NCBI RefSeq assembly: GCF_003605575.1
Contig: NZ_QKNY01000018.1
Span: 434,001 to 498,000, forward strand
DNA from: Halonotius aquaticus
GTDB lineage: Archaea > Halobacteriota > Halobacteria > Halobacteriales > Haloferacaceae
DNA: 64,000 nt
Direction: 5' to 3'
Of this stretch, positions 34,283 through 43,151 are shown one piece after another (position 1 is the first letter of the stretch; each line of letters starts with the position of its first letter). The notes beneath the pieces were generated by a model, which was not told where the DNA came from, searched no databases, and was given only the letters and a program-made list of their open reading frames with translations. Made by a program: the position numbers and the translations under genes.

Positions 34283-35091
34283 GACAGTTCGAAGACGAAG
34301 GCTTTGGCCGGGTGATCCGGCATATTCAGGATGAGGTCGAGTTCGAGCCGGAGTACTACAACCCGGACTATCTCGACCGGCGGATCACCGCTCGGATGCG
34401 ACGCCAAGAGGTCGAGGAGTATGACGACTACCTTGAGATACTGCAGTCGGACAGCCGCGAGAAGGAGGCGTTGATGGACTCGCTGACGATCAACGTCACC
34501 AACTTCTTCCGCAACCAAGAGATGTGGGAGGCCCTCCGGCCGGTGTTGCGCGATCTGACCGACGAACATCGCCGGGTGCGAGTCTGGAGCGCGCCGTGTG
34601 CCGACGGCCGAGAACCGTACTCGGTGTCGATGCTGTCCCGTGATGACCGAAAGATCGACGACAGCCGGCTCACCATCGTCGGCACCGACATCAGCGACGA
34701 GGCGCTCGAAAACGCCCGGGCGGGTACCTACGAGACAACCCGGACGACCGATATCGGCGAGGAGCTCAGCCTGCTTGACGATCCGGAGAAATACGTCAAT
34801 GTCGAGGACAACACGTTCACCGTCAAACCGGAGATCCGTGATTCGATCCAGTTCGAACGCCATGACCTGATCCAAGATGGGCCACGACGAAACTGTGATC
34901 TGGTCTTCTGTCGGAACCTCTTGATCTACATCGACAGCGAGTTCAAGATCCCGATCTTCAACACCCTGACCGACTCGATGCAGGATGGCAGCTATCTCGT
35001 CATCGGGATGACCGAAACCATCCCACAGGAGTTGCGGGATGAGTTCGAGCCGGTCAACAAGCGCTGCCGCATCTATCAGTACACACCCTAG
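34279..35091 (+). CDS. cheR: Chemotaxis methyltransferase CheR
   Basis: SAM-dependent glutamate methyltransferase of transducers; counterpart of CheB. 270 residues. N-terminal all-alpha subdomain (DYLDRRITARMRRQEVEEYDDYLEIL), the segment LTINVTNFFRNQEMWEAL, then the SAM-binding fold: RVRVWSAPCADGREPYSVSML (motif I; this family usually has a GCSTGEE-like loop, here CADGREP), VGTDISDEAL, and CDLVFCRNLLIYID. The catalytic-loop replacement may alter cofactor geometry but keeps the acidic SAM-ribose ligand (Asp in GTDIS). Confidence 0.94.
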   Translation: MRQFEDEGFGRVIRHIQDEVEFEPEYYNPDYLDRRITARMRRQEVEEYDDYLEILQSDSREKEALMDSLTINVTNFFRNQEMWEALRPVLRDLTDEHRRVRVWSAPCADGREPYSVSMLSRDDRKIDDSRLTIVGTDISDEALENARAGTYETTRTTDIGEELSLLDDPEKYVNVEDNTFTVKPEIRDSIQFERHDLIQDGPRRNCDLVFCRNLLIYIDSEFKIPIFNTLTDSMQDGSYLVIGMTETIPQELRDEFEPVNKRCRIYQYTP

Positions 35092-35096
35092 TGCCA

Positions 35097-36305
35097 ATGT
35101 CGTTGTACGATCTCGCACGATCCGGTGATGTCGACGGGCTCGAAGAGATGCTGCTGGAAAGCGACAGCCCAGCGGTGCGGAAACGCGCCTGCGAGCTCCT
35201 CGGCGAGATCGCCACCAAAGAGGATATGGATGCCATCGAGACGCTCGTCTCGGTTGCGGTCACCGACGAGTCTAGCGCAGTCAAGGCCGCCGCCGTCGAC
35301 GGCCTCGATGAGATCGGCGCGGAGGCTGTCGAACAGCTGCTGGTCGAGATCACTGGCGAAAAGATCGACGAGGGTGCGGACTGGGCGGTCGCCAAGCGGT
35401 TCGCCAAGGCGCTCTCCTCAAACATCCCCGAGTTGCGGATGGCGGCAGCCTCCGCGCTCGGCAAGCTCGGCGACGAATCCGGCATCAACTCGCTGAAGAG
35501 CGCGCTCTCGGATGAGGATCCGCGTGTCAGACAGCGGGTCTGTATGGCCCTCGGCGAGATCAACCATCCCTCAGCGGTGCCGGCGTTGATCGATCGGCTC
35601 TCCGATCCCAACGGCCAGGTGCGTCATGAGGCGGCGATCGCGCTGTCGGCGATCGGCACCGACCAGGCTCTTGGCGCGCTGAAAAACATGATGGACGCCG
35701 ACAACACGGCGATCCGGCGAATTGCGGCCTCAGCGCTGGGGGAGGCCGGCACCGCCGACGTGGTCGAGCCGCTGGCGGCGGCGTTGAACGACCCCGACGA
35801 AGGGGTGCGAAGCGCGGCGATCTACTCGATTATCGAGTTGCTGTCGAACGTTGATACCCAAAAGAGCCACTCGATCCGCGAGCGGATCGTCACCGAACTC
35901 CAGGATGCCGACGACGCAACTGTCGAACCGATCGTCGAGATCCTCGAAGAGAGCAGTCAGCAACGCCAACGCCGTAATGCCGCGTGGTTCCTCGGGCGGG
36001 TCGTCGACGAACCAAACCGGAAAACCGTCGACGTACTCGTCGATGCGCTGGAAAGCGATGACACCCAAACCGCCCAGTTTGCGGCGACCAGCCTCGCGGA
36101 GATGGGCGGGGAGTTGGTTGAAGACGAATTGCTGGAGCTGGTCGAAAGTGATGCCCCAGACGACGCCCGTGCACAGGGCGTGTTCATTCTCGGGAAGGTT
36201 GGCGGCGAGCGATCCCGCGATGTGGTCGAAAATCTTACTGAGGATGATAGTAAACAGGTTCGCAAGCGGGCATTCTCGGCCATTTCAAAACTCAAAGGTC
36301 GATAG
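35097..36305 (+). CDS. HEAT-repeat protein of the taxis locus
   Basis: A 402-residue alpha-solenoid of about 12 HEAT/PBS-lyase-type repeats from residue 25 on (RKRACELLGEI, VKAAAVDGLDEIG, MAAASALGKLGD, RQRVCMALGEI, RHEAAIALSAIG, RRIAASALGEAG, RSAAIYSIIELL, RRNAAWFLGRV, AQFAATSLAEMG, AQGVFILGKVGG, RKRAFSAISKLK). No catalytic motif. In Halobacterium salinarum a HEAT protein of the che region interacts with CheF and the archaellum apparatus, so the same role is likely here. Start ATG 35097 lies 5 nt after cheR. Confidence 0.9.
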   Translation: MSLYDLARSGDVDGLEEMLLESDSPAVRKRACELLGEIATKEDMDAIETLVSVAVTDESSAVKAAAVDGLDEIGAEAVEQLLVEITGEKIDEGADWAVAKRFAKALSSNIPELRMAAASALGKLGDESGINSLKSALSDEDPRVRQRVCMALGEINHPSAVPALIDRLSDPNGQVRHEAAIALSAIGTDQALGALKNMMDADNTAIRRIAASALGEAGTADVVEPLAAALNDPDEGVRSAAIYSIIELLSNVDTQKSHSIRERIVTELQDADDATVEPIVEILEESSQQRQRRNAAWFLGRVVDEPNRKTVDVLVDALESDDTQTAQFAATSLAEMGGELVEDELLELVESDAPDDARAQGVFILGKVGGERSRDVVENLTEDDSKQVRKRAFSAISKLKGR

Positions 36306-36338
36306 TGATATTACAGAGGGGCGAGACAGTACAACAAC

Positions 36339-36371
36339 ATGTATCGATCGACACCCCATGTGGGGCGGTGA
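36339..36371 (+). CDS. Putative 10-codon leader ORF before cheF
   Basis: ATG 36339-36341 to TGA 36369-36371 encodes MYRSTPHVGR, ending 6 nt before the cheF ATG. It lies about 30 nt after a TATA-like GATATTA (36307-36313), so it would be the first frame on the cheF transcript. GGGGCGAGAC (36317-36326) also occurs at the start of the cheB leader ORF (30819-30828). Very short; regulatory or chance. Confidence 0.2.
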   Translation: MYRSTPHVGR

Positions 36372-36377
36372 GTTCCT

Positions 36378-37241
36378 ATGAGTGAGGGTGAGTACAAGAT
36401 CGCGGATACGAAAGGCCGGTTCGCCATGGCGGTCAAGGATGGGCGACAGCTCAACAGCGTCGACTGGTCACAGGGCCGGATCCTGCTGTCGAACCGCCGT
36501 CTCATCCTTGCCGGCAACGACGGCAAGCGGACGATCGCCCTCTCAGATATCACCGGCTTGTCGGGCCGACAGGATGCCAGTCAGTCGATCGCGGCGGCCT
36601 CGAACTATCTGGCACTCAAACTCGGTGAGGATGTCATGCTGGTGTCGGCCGCCGACCACGAGGAGTTCAAGACAGCGTTTTTCAAAGCGGTACTCGATGA
36701 GAATATTGTCAAGGCCAAACACCCGGCTGTCGAGGGTGGTGTCGTCCAGGATACTTCCTGGGAGAAAGCCCGCCTGAAAGTCGAGGAAGATGCGATCGCC
36801 ACCGCGCTTCAAAGCGGGAAATTTGTCGAACTCGAATTAGAGGAGATCAGCGAGATCAACACCGAACAACGGACAATGGGTGGCGAGGAGCGAACCGTGA
36901 TTCAGGTCTCCCACGTCGAAGGGCAAACCTCCGTCGAGACCCACATCACGGGGCCGCAACGAACCTGTGTCTTTGTCCAGTCGTTCCTCAAGGAGGGCGA
37001 ACGCCGCAGTGAGGCCAACGTCGATCTCGCACCCTCGGAAAAAGAGGTGCTGATGGCGCTGTACTCCGGAGTCTCACCGTTCGAGATCCCGGCGTTCATC
37101 GGCCAGGACGTCGACAATGTCGAAGAAACCTTCGAGAAGCTCATCGAACTCGATATCGTCGATGAGGTGCGAACCCGCCACGAGGTCACGCTCAACTCGC
37201 GTGGCCGCAACATCGCCAGCGAGGCGATGAACGAGCAGTAA
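36378..37241 (+). CDS. cheF: Taxis protein CheF (DUF439), first copy
   Basis: A 287-residue archaea-specific CheF-family protein that couples the Che system (CheY, CheC, CheD) to the archaellum motor. N-terminal FAMAVKDGRQLNSVDWSQGRILLSNRRLILAGNDGKRTIALSDI with PH-like strands, and a central and C-terminal helical region (SEKEVLMALYSGVSPFEIPAFIG; RHEVTLNSRGRNIASEAM, a winged-helix-like end). It faces a second copy at 37295; two copies also occur in Halobacterium. Confidence 0.92.
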   Translation: MSEGEYKIADTKGRFAMAVKDGRQLNSVDWSQGRILLSNRRLILAGNDGKRTIALSDITGLSGRQDASQSIAAASNYLALKLGEDVMLVSAADHEEFKTAFFKAVLDENIVKAKHPAVEGGVVQDTSWEKARLKVEEDAIATALQSGKFVELELEEISEINTEQRTMGGEERTVIQVSHVEGQTSVETHITGPQRTCVFVQSFLKEGERRSEANVDLAPSEKEVLMALYSGVSPFEIPAFIGQDVDNVEETFEKLIELDIVDEVRTRHEVTLNSRGRNIASEAMNEQ

Positions 37242-37294
37242 GCACCTAGATATTCTGAAGAATAGGCCGGCAGCCCAGAGCCGCGTTGTCGTCG

Positions 37295-38164
37295 TCAGGC
37301 GTTGACGGACTCGATTTTCTTGTTGACGATCACTTGGCCTTTCGCCGTCAACGACAGCCCTTCATCGCCGTCCTCGACGAGTTCCTTGCTTTTGAGCTTG
37401 TCAACGATGGCTTTTGTCTCGTTGATATCGCCGGTCACAAGCATGCCAAGTTCCGCGCTGCCGCCGGCACTGTACAGCGAGACGAGGGTTTCGACCTCCT
37501 CTTCGCCGACCTCGATCTCTTCGAGATCCTCCATGATGTCGCTGTATTCGAGCCGGACATACCGACCAAGCAGGTTGAGTTTGCGGCCGTTTGGCAGCGT
37601 GATCAGCGTCGTCAGTGTCGTCCCAGCCTCGGAGTGATCGACCGACAGCGTTGGCCGAGTCTTGCCGCCGATATCGCGCTGTTCGCGGCCGAAGTCGATG
37701 ACGCCGCCGAGGTCGATGGTCACCGTTTCGTTGTTACCTTTGAGATCCAACTGACCGCGTTTGAGGCCGAGTTTCATCTTGCGGTCGCTGGCGTCGGTGA
37801 TCCGCCCACCGCGTTTGGCCGGGTGTTTGACGATCACGGTTTGACCGCCGATGATCACCTTGAAAAAAACGGTCTTGAACTTCTCGACGTTTTGGCCGGT
37901 GCCCTCGATGACCGCAACCTTCTGTTGGCCGTCCTTCTTGTAGGCGATGGTGACAGTGTCGTTGAAAAACTGCTTGAACGCCTGTGGTGGCGAGCCGATG
38001 TTGGTGTCGACAACCGAGGACAGCGGGATGCGTGTCTCCTGGTCGTCGGTGACCAACACCAACTGCTTGCGGCTGAGGAGCACGCGGCCGGTGATCGGTT
38101 CCATCGTCTCCATCTTCTCGGTGTAGAACCGACCGGCGAAATCCGCCACCACTGCCTCGCTCAT
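37295..38164 (-). CDS. cheF: Taxis protein CheF (DUF439), second copy
   Basis: A 289-residue paralogue of the CheF gene at 36378, transcribed convergently. Same architecture: [32 protein letters not shown] in the N-terminal part, [20 protein letters not shown] in the middle and [22 protein letters not shown] followed by [21 protein letters not shown] at the C-terminus. Fewer acidic residues and more Lys/Arg in the centre than the first copy. The pair is a hallmark of haloarchaeal taxis loci. Confidence 0.92.
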   Translation of the reverse strand: MSEAVVADFAGRFYTEKMETMEPITGRVLLSRKQLVLVTDDQETRIPLSSVVDTNIGSPPQAFKQFFNDTVTIAYKKDGQQKVAVIEGTGQNVEKFKTVFFKVIIGGQTVIVKHPAKRGGRITDASDRKMKLGLKRGQLDLKGNNETVTIDLGGVIDFGREQRDIGGKTRPTLSVDHSEAGTTLTTLITLPNGRKLNLLGRYVRLEYSDIMEDLEEIEVGEEEVETLVSLYSAGGSAELGMLVTGDINETKAIVDKLKSKELVEDGDEGLSLTAKGQVIVNKKIESVNA

Positions 38165-38321
38165 ATACTACTGTTCGTTCCGCAGTCCTCTTCATTGTTT
38201 CGCGCTGTCGATGACACAGTACCGGTTCCCATGTGGCCGAGAGCCCGACACAGACGGGGGGCGGATTCCGCACCTGCGGGAACAGCAAAGTCTAATGCGG
38301 TGGGTACCCAACCGTCGGGTG

Positions 38322-38711
38322 ATGCCAACGGTAACCTACCTCAACTACGAAGTGCTCGACGATCACGGCTGGGAGATGGACGACGACGACCTCTTCGAGA
38401 AAGCCGAGGACGCAGGGCTTGACGGCGAGGACTACGGCGAACTCGATGTCAACGAAGGCGAGTACATCCTCGAATCCGCCGAAGCCCAGGGCTACGATTG
38501 GCCCTTCTCGTGTCGCGCTGGTGCGTGTGCAAACTGTGCCGCCATCGTCAAAGAGGGCGACATCGACATGGACATGCAGCAGATCCTTTCGGATGAGGAA
38601 GTCGAAGAGAAAAACGTCCGACTCACCTGCATCGGTAGCCCGGACGCCGACGACGTGAAGATCGTCTACAACGCCAAACACCTCGATTACCTCCAGAACC
38701 GCGTCATCTGA
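38322..38711 (+). CDS. fdx: Halophilic plant-type [2Fe-2S] ferredoxin
   Basis: A 129-residue ferredoxin, the electron acceptor of 2-oxoacid oxidoreductases in haloarchaea. Cluster cysteines Cys64, Cys69, Cys72 and Cys103 follow the plant-type C-x4-C-x2-C...C pattern ([11 protein letters not shown]). The acidic N-terminal hairpin domain ([19 protein letters not shown]) is the halophile-specific insertion known from Halobacterium and Haloarcula ferredoxins. Start ATG 38322 gives the same N-terminus as the mature Halobacterium protein. An upstream extension to 38211 would be basic and unsupported. Confidence 0.97.
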   Translation: MPTVTYLNYEVLDDHGWEMDDDDLFEKAEDAGLDGEDYGELDVNEGEYILESAEAQGYDWPFSCRAGACANCAAIVKEGDIDMDMQQILSDEEVEEKNVRLTCIGSPDADDVKIVYNAKHLDYLQNRVI

Positions 38712-38827
38712 ACGCTGGACTGTGTCCAGCACTCGACACATCCTCGCGTGAGGGTGTGACCATTTTTATCCACACGTAGCTACAGCTATTGCGGCTGTGT
38801 ATGCAAATTACAACACGGTTGTGAGTG

Positions 38828-40168
38828 CTACTCGACGTACTCGTACTGTCGCTCGTTCATCCGGCCCCAACCGGTAAACACGAACTCGTCGCTCGGCTCG
38901 GTGAAGTCATCGATATCGACAGCCCCCTTCTCGTGGTTGTGGCTGTCGTGTACGTGTTCGTACTCCGAATACGAGAGATCGTATCGAGCCTGGAGTTGGG
39001 CGTCAACGTTGAGTTGGGCGATTTCCTGTTCCCAGTTCGGCTGGACGGTTTCGGCGTGGATTTCGGCTTGCGCGCCGGAGCCATACGACCCGACCAGCAG
39101 CTTCTCACCGGCGAGATCCCGATCTTCCTCCGCGGCATATTGGAGTGCAGCAATACGGGCGATATGTACTGACCCGGTGTACCAGTTGCCGACCTGCCGG
39201 GAGATGTTGAGCGTCGGCTCGATGGTGCGATCGTACCACGCTTGATACTGCTCGGTCTCTTTGAGGTCATCCATATACTCGCGGATCGCGTCCTCGTAGG
39301 CCTCTCGTGAGGCGTAGTCGTCCTCCCGTGGCTGGCGACCGATCTCGTCGGCGAGGGCGTCTTCGATCTCGGTGTCGCGGCTCATATGCCGGTAGCCAAG
39401 CAAGGCTGCCTTTCGCACCATCCCCGGGAACGGGGTGTGGAACGGGACGTAGGCGAAATCGTCGGGATGCATATCCCACGCAACGGATTCAAAATCCTCG
39501 ACGGCCTCGCGCATGCGCGAGAGGTACACTTGCATCGACCGCTTGCCGTCGACCGACGGGAACTGCTGGTTCGGCTTCAGAAAGTCGGTTTCGTCCATGC
39601 TGCCGTACCCCTGCTCGTTCGATATCTCGACGAGATCGGGGTCTTCGTCGATGAGCATGGCGACCGCGCCCGCACCCTGTGTCGCTTCGCCGGGGTCACC
39701 ACGAGCGTAGAGGGCGGTGTCGGTGGCGATGACCAGCGCGGCCCGCCCGCGGTTGCGACCGGCGCGAATCCAGTTGTAGGCGTCGTCGATGGATTGGGTG
39801 CCGGCGACGCAGGCGAACTTCCGTTCGCCCTTGTTGGCGTGGCGGAACTCGCCGTCGAAGTACTGTTCGAGACAGCCGGCGATGTACGTCGACACCGGCT
39901 TCGAGTTGTCGAAGGCTGACTCAGTGGCGACGTCGATCCGGCCGATATCGTCGGGGGTGAGCCCCTTGCGATCCATGAGTCGCTTGGCGGCGTTGGCACC
40001 CATGGTGACGATATCCTCGTAGAGATCCGGGAACGAGGAGCCGACGAGGCCGATCCCCTTGCGGTATTTGTCCGGATCCTCGCCTTTCTGTGGGGCGAAC
40101 GTTTCCGGCAGATCGAGTTTGAGCTTGCCGGTCCAGACCTCAACCGCGTCGATGCCGACAGGTTCCAT
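38828..40168 (-). CDS. hmgB: Hydroxymethylglutaryl-CoA synthase
   Basis: Condenses acetyl-CoA and acetoacetyl-CoA to HMG-CoA, entering the mevalonate pathway to isoprenoid lipids. 446 residues, thiolase fold: general-base Glu83 in ATESAFDNSK, catalytic Cys120 in FACVAGTQS, His in VPFHTPFPGMVRK, and the long haloarchaeal C-terminal region (NWYTGSVHIARIAALQY; LLVGSYGSGAQAE). Faces the ferredoxin gene. Feeds the prenyl synthases at 50148-51740. Confidence 0.94.
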   Translation of the reverse strand: MEPVGIDAVEVWTGKLKLDLPETFAPQKGEDPDKYRKGIGLVGSSFPDLYEDIVTMGANAAKRLMDRKGLTPDDIGRIDVATESAFDNSKPVSTYIAGCLEQYFDGEFRHANKGERKFACVAGTQSIDDAYNWIRAGRNRGRAALVIATDTALYARGDPGEATQGAGAVAMLIDEDPDLVEISNEQGYGSMDETDFLKPNQQFPSVDGKRSMQVYLSRMREAVEDFESVAWDMHPDDFAYVPFHTPFPGMVRKAALLGYRHMSRDTEIEDALADEIGRQPREDDYASREAYEDAIREYMDDLKETEQYQAWYDRTIEPTLNISRQVGNWYTGSVHIARIAALQYAAEEDRDLAGEKLLVGSYGSGAQAEIHAETVQPNWEQEIAQLNVDAQLQARYDLSYSEYEHVHDSHNHEKGAVDIDDFTEPSDEFVFTGWGRMNERQYEYVE

Positions 40169-40239
40169 ACGCGAGGTTGCCCGAGGTGGCTTATGGGTGT
40201 GTCGATACGAATGACGTCGATCGTCGAAGAACAGCCCGA

Positions 40240-40830
40240 TCAGTCGTCGTCTTCTTCGATGACTTCAGGGTCAGCAAAGGCGTCCTGCAAGCTATCAAGC
40301 CCGTTGAGCCACTCGGAGACGAGCCAGGAGTCGAGTTCCTCGATGTCGCTGCCGTCGAACTCGGTGCCGTCGATGATCTGGGTGCCGGCCTGAACGAGGT
40401 ACGCGAGGGCAGCGTCCTCATCCTCCTCGGCGGCACCAGCAACCGCATCGGTGATGTTGTCATCGAGCGGCTGTTCCTCGACAGCCCCACCGATCAGGTA
40501 CTCCTCGGCGGCATAGAAAACGGGGATGAGGCTGGTCTGGACACTGTCGAGTAAGAGTAGCTTGTTCTCGGCGTCGAACTCCGGTTCGGCGAGGACGATG
40601 TCGTTGATGAACTCGAGTTTGTCGAGGGCTTCCTCCTCGTCAAGATGGCCGTCCTCGACGGCGGTGATAATCTTGGCGATCGCGATCGTCGTGTCGTTTT
40701 GGAGATTGAAGTAGAGCCGGGCGAAGTCCTCGCTTTCGGGATCGAGATCCTCCTCGCCGACCCGCGTCAGCCAGTTCTGCCAGCGGTCTTCCGAATAGAA
40801 GGTCTCGGCTGGCTCGTCGTCGTCGGTCAT
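40240..40830 (-). CDS. DUF2150-family protein
   Basis: A 196-residue acidic helical protein of the DUF2150 type seen in haloarchaea (recalled: ETFYSEDRWQNWLTRV... near the N-terminus). Segments DFARLYFNLQNDTTIAIAKII and LDSVQTSLIPVFYAAEEYLIGG are hydrophobic helices in a soluble protein; the C-terminus is a poly-acidic tail. ATG 40828-40830 is preferred, because the in-frame upstream extension is Arg/Pro-rich. Function unknown. Confidence 0.8.
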   Translation of the reverse strand: MTDDDEPAETFYSEDRWQNWLTRVGEEDLDPESEDFARLYFNLQNDTTIAIAKIITAVEDGHLDEEEALDKLEFINDIVLAEPEFDAENKLLLLDSVQTSLIPVFYAAEEYLIGGAVEEQPLDDNITDAVAGAAEEDEDAALAYLVQAGTQIIDGTEFDGSDIEELDSWLVSEWLNGLDSLQDAFADPEVIEEDDD

Positions 40831-40852
40831 ACATGTGTCTCCGCGGGCGCAC

Positions 40853-41743
40853 TCAAAGGCCTTTCTTCTCGTTTGGGCCGCTACCCACCCGTTCTGTGGC
40901 CTCCCCGAGCGTTCGGCGGGTGTCAATGCCGTACACCCGATTCGGCGTCTCGACGTGAGCGGTCTCGATGGCATCGTCGTAACCCTCCTCGCGGAGCCAC
41001 CGAACGCGCCGGGGGACGGTTTTGGGCCCCATAACCGCACCCGGTCGGTCGGGGTCGTCGATGTAGTCGGTTTCCATCAGAAACGGGTCGCCCGATTCGG
41101 CGGCGGTATCCAGCCAGTCTTTCTTGCACATCACACTTGGTGTCGGGCCTGCGAGGCGACCGCTGGCGTAGTGTTTGACGACATGGAGCGGGTCAAGGCC
41201 GCGGTCGTCGGCCCAGTCGGCGATCTCGGTGAGATCCTCGCTGGCCTCAGTGTGGAGCTGGACGACACAGTCGAGATCAGCCCCAAGCTCGAAAGCGTGT
41301 TTCATCACGTCGTTGGAGGCCGCCCAGACGGCATCATCGACCTCGTAGTGTGGTCGCCCGGATTTCAGCGCGAGTGCGTCACCCCGTTCGACGTACTCGG
41401 CCGCGATATCGAGAACGCGTTGCATCAGGTCGGCGGCCTCGTCCGGCGAGCAGCCACGGTCGTCGATGAGCCGGCTGATCAGGCCAGGGTGAACGCCGAG
41501 GATCGGCCACGCGCACCCCGGCAGCCGCTCGGTCGCGTCGGCGACGATGTCGATGGTGGTCTCGAAAACCGAGCGGAAATCTTCCGGATCGGTCGATTCG
41601 ACGCCGAGATGCCACGAGGGTTTGTTGACAACAAGCAAGTGGGTGCCGCCCAACTGGACGAAGTCGTCGACGGCGTCCATCCCGCGGGCGGCGTCGGGAT
41701 CGAGATGCATGTGGTTGTCGAGCACCGGCGTGTCGTCGTCCAT
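40853..41743 (-). CDS. TatD-related metal-dependent hydrolase
   Basis: A 296-residue TIM-barrel hydrolase of the TatD/PHP-like amidohydrolase group. Metal-ligand positions: DNHMHLDPDA at the N-terminus (HxH), ILGVHPGLISRLI, LHTEASEDL, HYASGR and METDYIDDP (Asp near the C-terminal metal site). The ligand set is TatD-like, but GAVMGPKTVPRR is a haloarchaeal variant. Possibly a nuclease or deacylase. Starts at ATG 41741-41743; 22 nt before the DUF2150 gene on the same strand. Confidence 0.85.
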   Translation of the reverse strand: MDDDTPVLDNHMHLDPDAARGMDAVDDFVQLGGTHLLVVNKPSWHLGVESTDPEDFRSVFETTIDIVADATERLPGCAWPILGVHPGLISRLIDDRGCSPDEAADLMQRVLDIAAEYVERGDALALKSGRPHYEVDDAVWAASNDVMKHAFELGADLDCVVQLHTEASEDLTEIADWADDRGLDPLHVVKHYASGRLAGPTPSVMCKKDWLDTAAESGDPFLMETDYIDDPDRPGAVMGPKTVPRRVRWLREEGYDDAIETAHVETPNRVYGIDTRRTLGEATERVGSGPNEKKGL

Positions 41744-41811
41744 GGCTGTGGGTTGGCAGCGACGGGCAAAAATCGGCTGGTCTCGGCGGTCGACGGGCTG
41801 CGGCGATATCG

Positions 41812-42381
41812 CTACGCGGTGTCGTCGTCGACCGCGAGATCAAATTCGAATGCGACCGCTGTCTCCGTACCGTCGACGATGGCTCCAGGCTGAGCAGCGA
41901 ATCCCTCGTGGAGTCGCTCGTAGGTATCGTCGACAGCCTCAACGATGACGTTCGTCTCGCCGATCACCGGCATGAAGTTTGTGTCACCCTCCCATCGTGG
42001 GACGATATGTGTGTGGAGGTGGTCGCCGATAGAGCCACCCGCGCCCTCGCCGAGGTTCATCCCCATGTTGAGGCCGTCGGGGCCGAGACCGTCGTGGAGT
42101 GCGTCGATAGCGACCTGTTTGAGCCGGGCGTGATCCAGTAGTTCGGCGCGGCTGAGGGCTTCATACTCGCCGATGTGGCGGTTCGGGATGATCATCAGAT
42201 GGCCCGGATTGTAGGGATAGTTGTTGAGTAGCGCGAAACTGCGCTCGCTGCGGGCGACGATCCGACTCTCGCGGTCGGCGTCGCGCTCGGGGAGGACGCA
42301 GAACGGACAGCCGTCGATCGTCTTCTCCTCGGGGTCGCGTTCGACCCAGTCGATCCGCCAGGGGGCGAAGATCTGATCCAT
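41812..42381 (-). CDS. HIT-family nucleotide hydrolase
   Basis: A 189-residue histidine-triad protein of the Ap4A phosphorylase/hydrolase type. A zinc CxxC near the N-terminus (CPFC, about 27-30), HLMIIPNRHIGEYEAL, and the triad GDHLHTHIVPRW (His-x-His-x-His). Likely hydrolyses dinucleoside polyphosphates or adenylated compounds. A start at 42381 with acidic MDQIFAPWRIDW is typical. Confidence 0.93.
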   Translation of the reverse strand: MDQIFAPWRIDWVERDPEEKTIDGCPFCVLPERDADRESRIVARSERSFALLNNYPYNPGHLMIIPNRHIGEYEALSRAELLDHARLKQVAIDALHDGLGPDGLNMGMNLGEGAGGSIGDHLHTHIVPRWEGDTNFMPVIGETNVIVEAVDDTYERLHEGFAAQPGAIVDGTETAVAFEFDLAVDDDTA

Positions 42382-42459
42382 ACAGGAGGCTATTGCTTCG
42401 GGGTGTTAGTGGTACCGTCGGCCGCGCTTGGCGGTCACTCCCGCAAGCTATCTTTTTGT

Positions 42460-42475
42460 GTATGGGTACCCATAC
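42460..42475. promoter_or_regulatory. Perfect 16-bp palindrome upstream of vapB
   Basis: GTATGGGTACCCATAC (42460-42475) is a perfect palindrome ending 7 nt before the ATG of the antitoxin gene. Toxin-antitoxin operons are normally repressed by their own antitoxin, which binds such a site near the promoter or start. The centre is a KpnI-like GGTACC. The site follows a T-rich CTATCTTTTTG run (42449-42459) resembling a TATA region. Confidence 0.7.
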
Positions 42476-42482
42476 GTAGCGT

Positions 42483-42710
42483 ATGAGCAAAAATATCGCC
42501 ATCAGCGACGAGGTGTATCGTCGACTGAAACGAGAGAAAGGCGACCGGAGTTTCAGCGAGGTCATCGATGCGAAACTCGACAGCGGTGGGACGCTTGCTG
42601 AGGTTTCGGGCCAGCAGATATTCGATGCTGAGACGGCCGACCGCGTCAGCGATGAAATTGAATCGCTGAGCCGCGGAACGGTCGAGCGGATCACCAATGA
42701 AACTGCTTGA
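42483..42710 (+). CDS. vapB: VapB-type antitoxin
   Basis: A 75-residue antitoxin of the DUF217/VapB group: N-terminal IAISDEVYRRLKREKGDRSFSEVIDAKL, a ribbon-helix-helix-like DNA-binding part, then an acidic disordered toxin-binding tail (LAEVSGQQIFDAETADRVSDEIESL). It overlaps vapC by 14 nt. It should neutralise the PIN toxin and bind the palindrome just upstream. Confidence 0.86.
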   Translation: MSKNIAISDEVYRRLKREKGDRSFSEVIDAKLDSGGTLAEVSGQQIFDAETADRVSDEIESLSRGTVERITNETA

Positions 42711-43110
42711 TACCTCCGTTGTCGTCGGTATCGACCGCGGCGGTGTTGACGACAAGGTCGCAACCCTCGACGAGCAGGGTCGCCATCTGCTCAGCATGGT
42801 GACGGTGACCGAACTCCAGTTAGGTGTCGAACTGCAGTACGACCCCGGAACCGACGCCTACCGGGAGGCACAGGACAAGCTTACCCGACTTCTCGCTCGC
42901 TTCGATATCCACCCGATCTCACGGCCGATCGCAACGACAGCCGCACAGATCATCGGGTCGCTCAAACAGCAGGGTCGGCCGCTCGATGACCTCCACGATG
43001 TTTACATCGCCGCAACGGCCCGGACACAGCAACTCCCTGTTGTCACCGCCAACGTCGACGATTTCGAGCGGATCGACGATGTGGAGATCGTCGATTGGGA
43101 GACATTTTGA
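42697..43110 (+). CDS. vapC: PIN-domain toxin VapC
   Basis: A 137-residue PIN endoribonuclease. Acidic metal ligands: Asp5 in KLLDTSVVVG, Glu in TVTELQLG (about 42), Asp in LDDLHDVYIAATAR (about 100) and Asp in TANVDDFERIDD (about 118). Complete and in frame. Overlaps vapB by 14 nt, consistent with coupled translation. The target is unknown; VapC toxins typically cut tRNA or rRNA. Confidence 0.9.
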   Translation: MKLLDTSVVVGIDRGGVDDKVATLDEQGRHLLSMVTVTELQLGVELQYDPGTDAYREAQDKLTRLLARFDIHPISRPIATTAAQIIGSLKQQGRPLDDLHDVYIAATARTQQLPVVTANVDDFERIDDVEIVDWETF

Positions 43111-43151
43111 AACGATCAGTGATCAACTGATCTGAACGAAAGCCAACGTGA

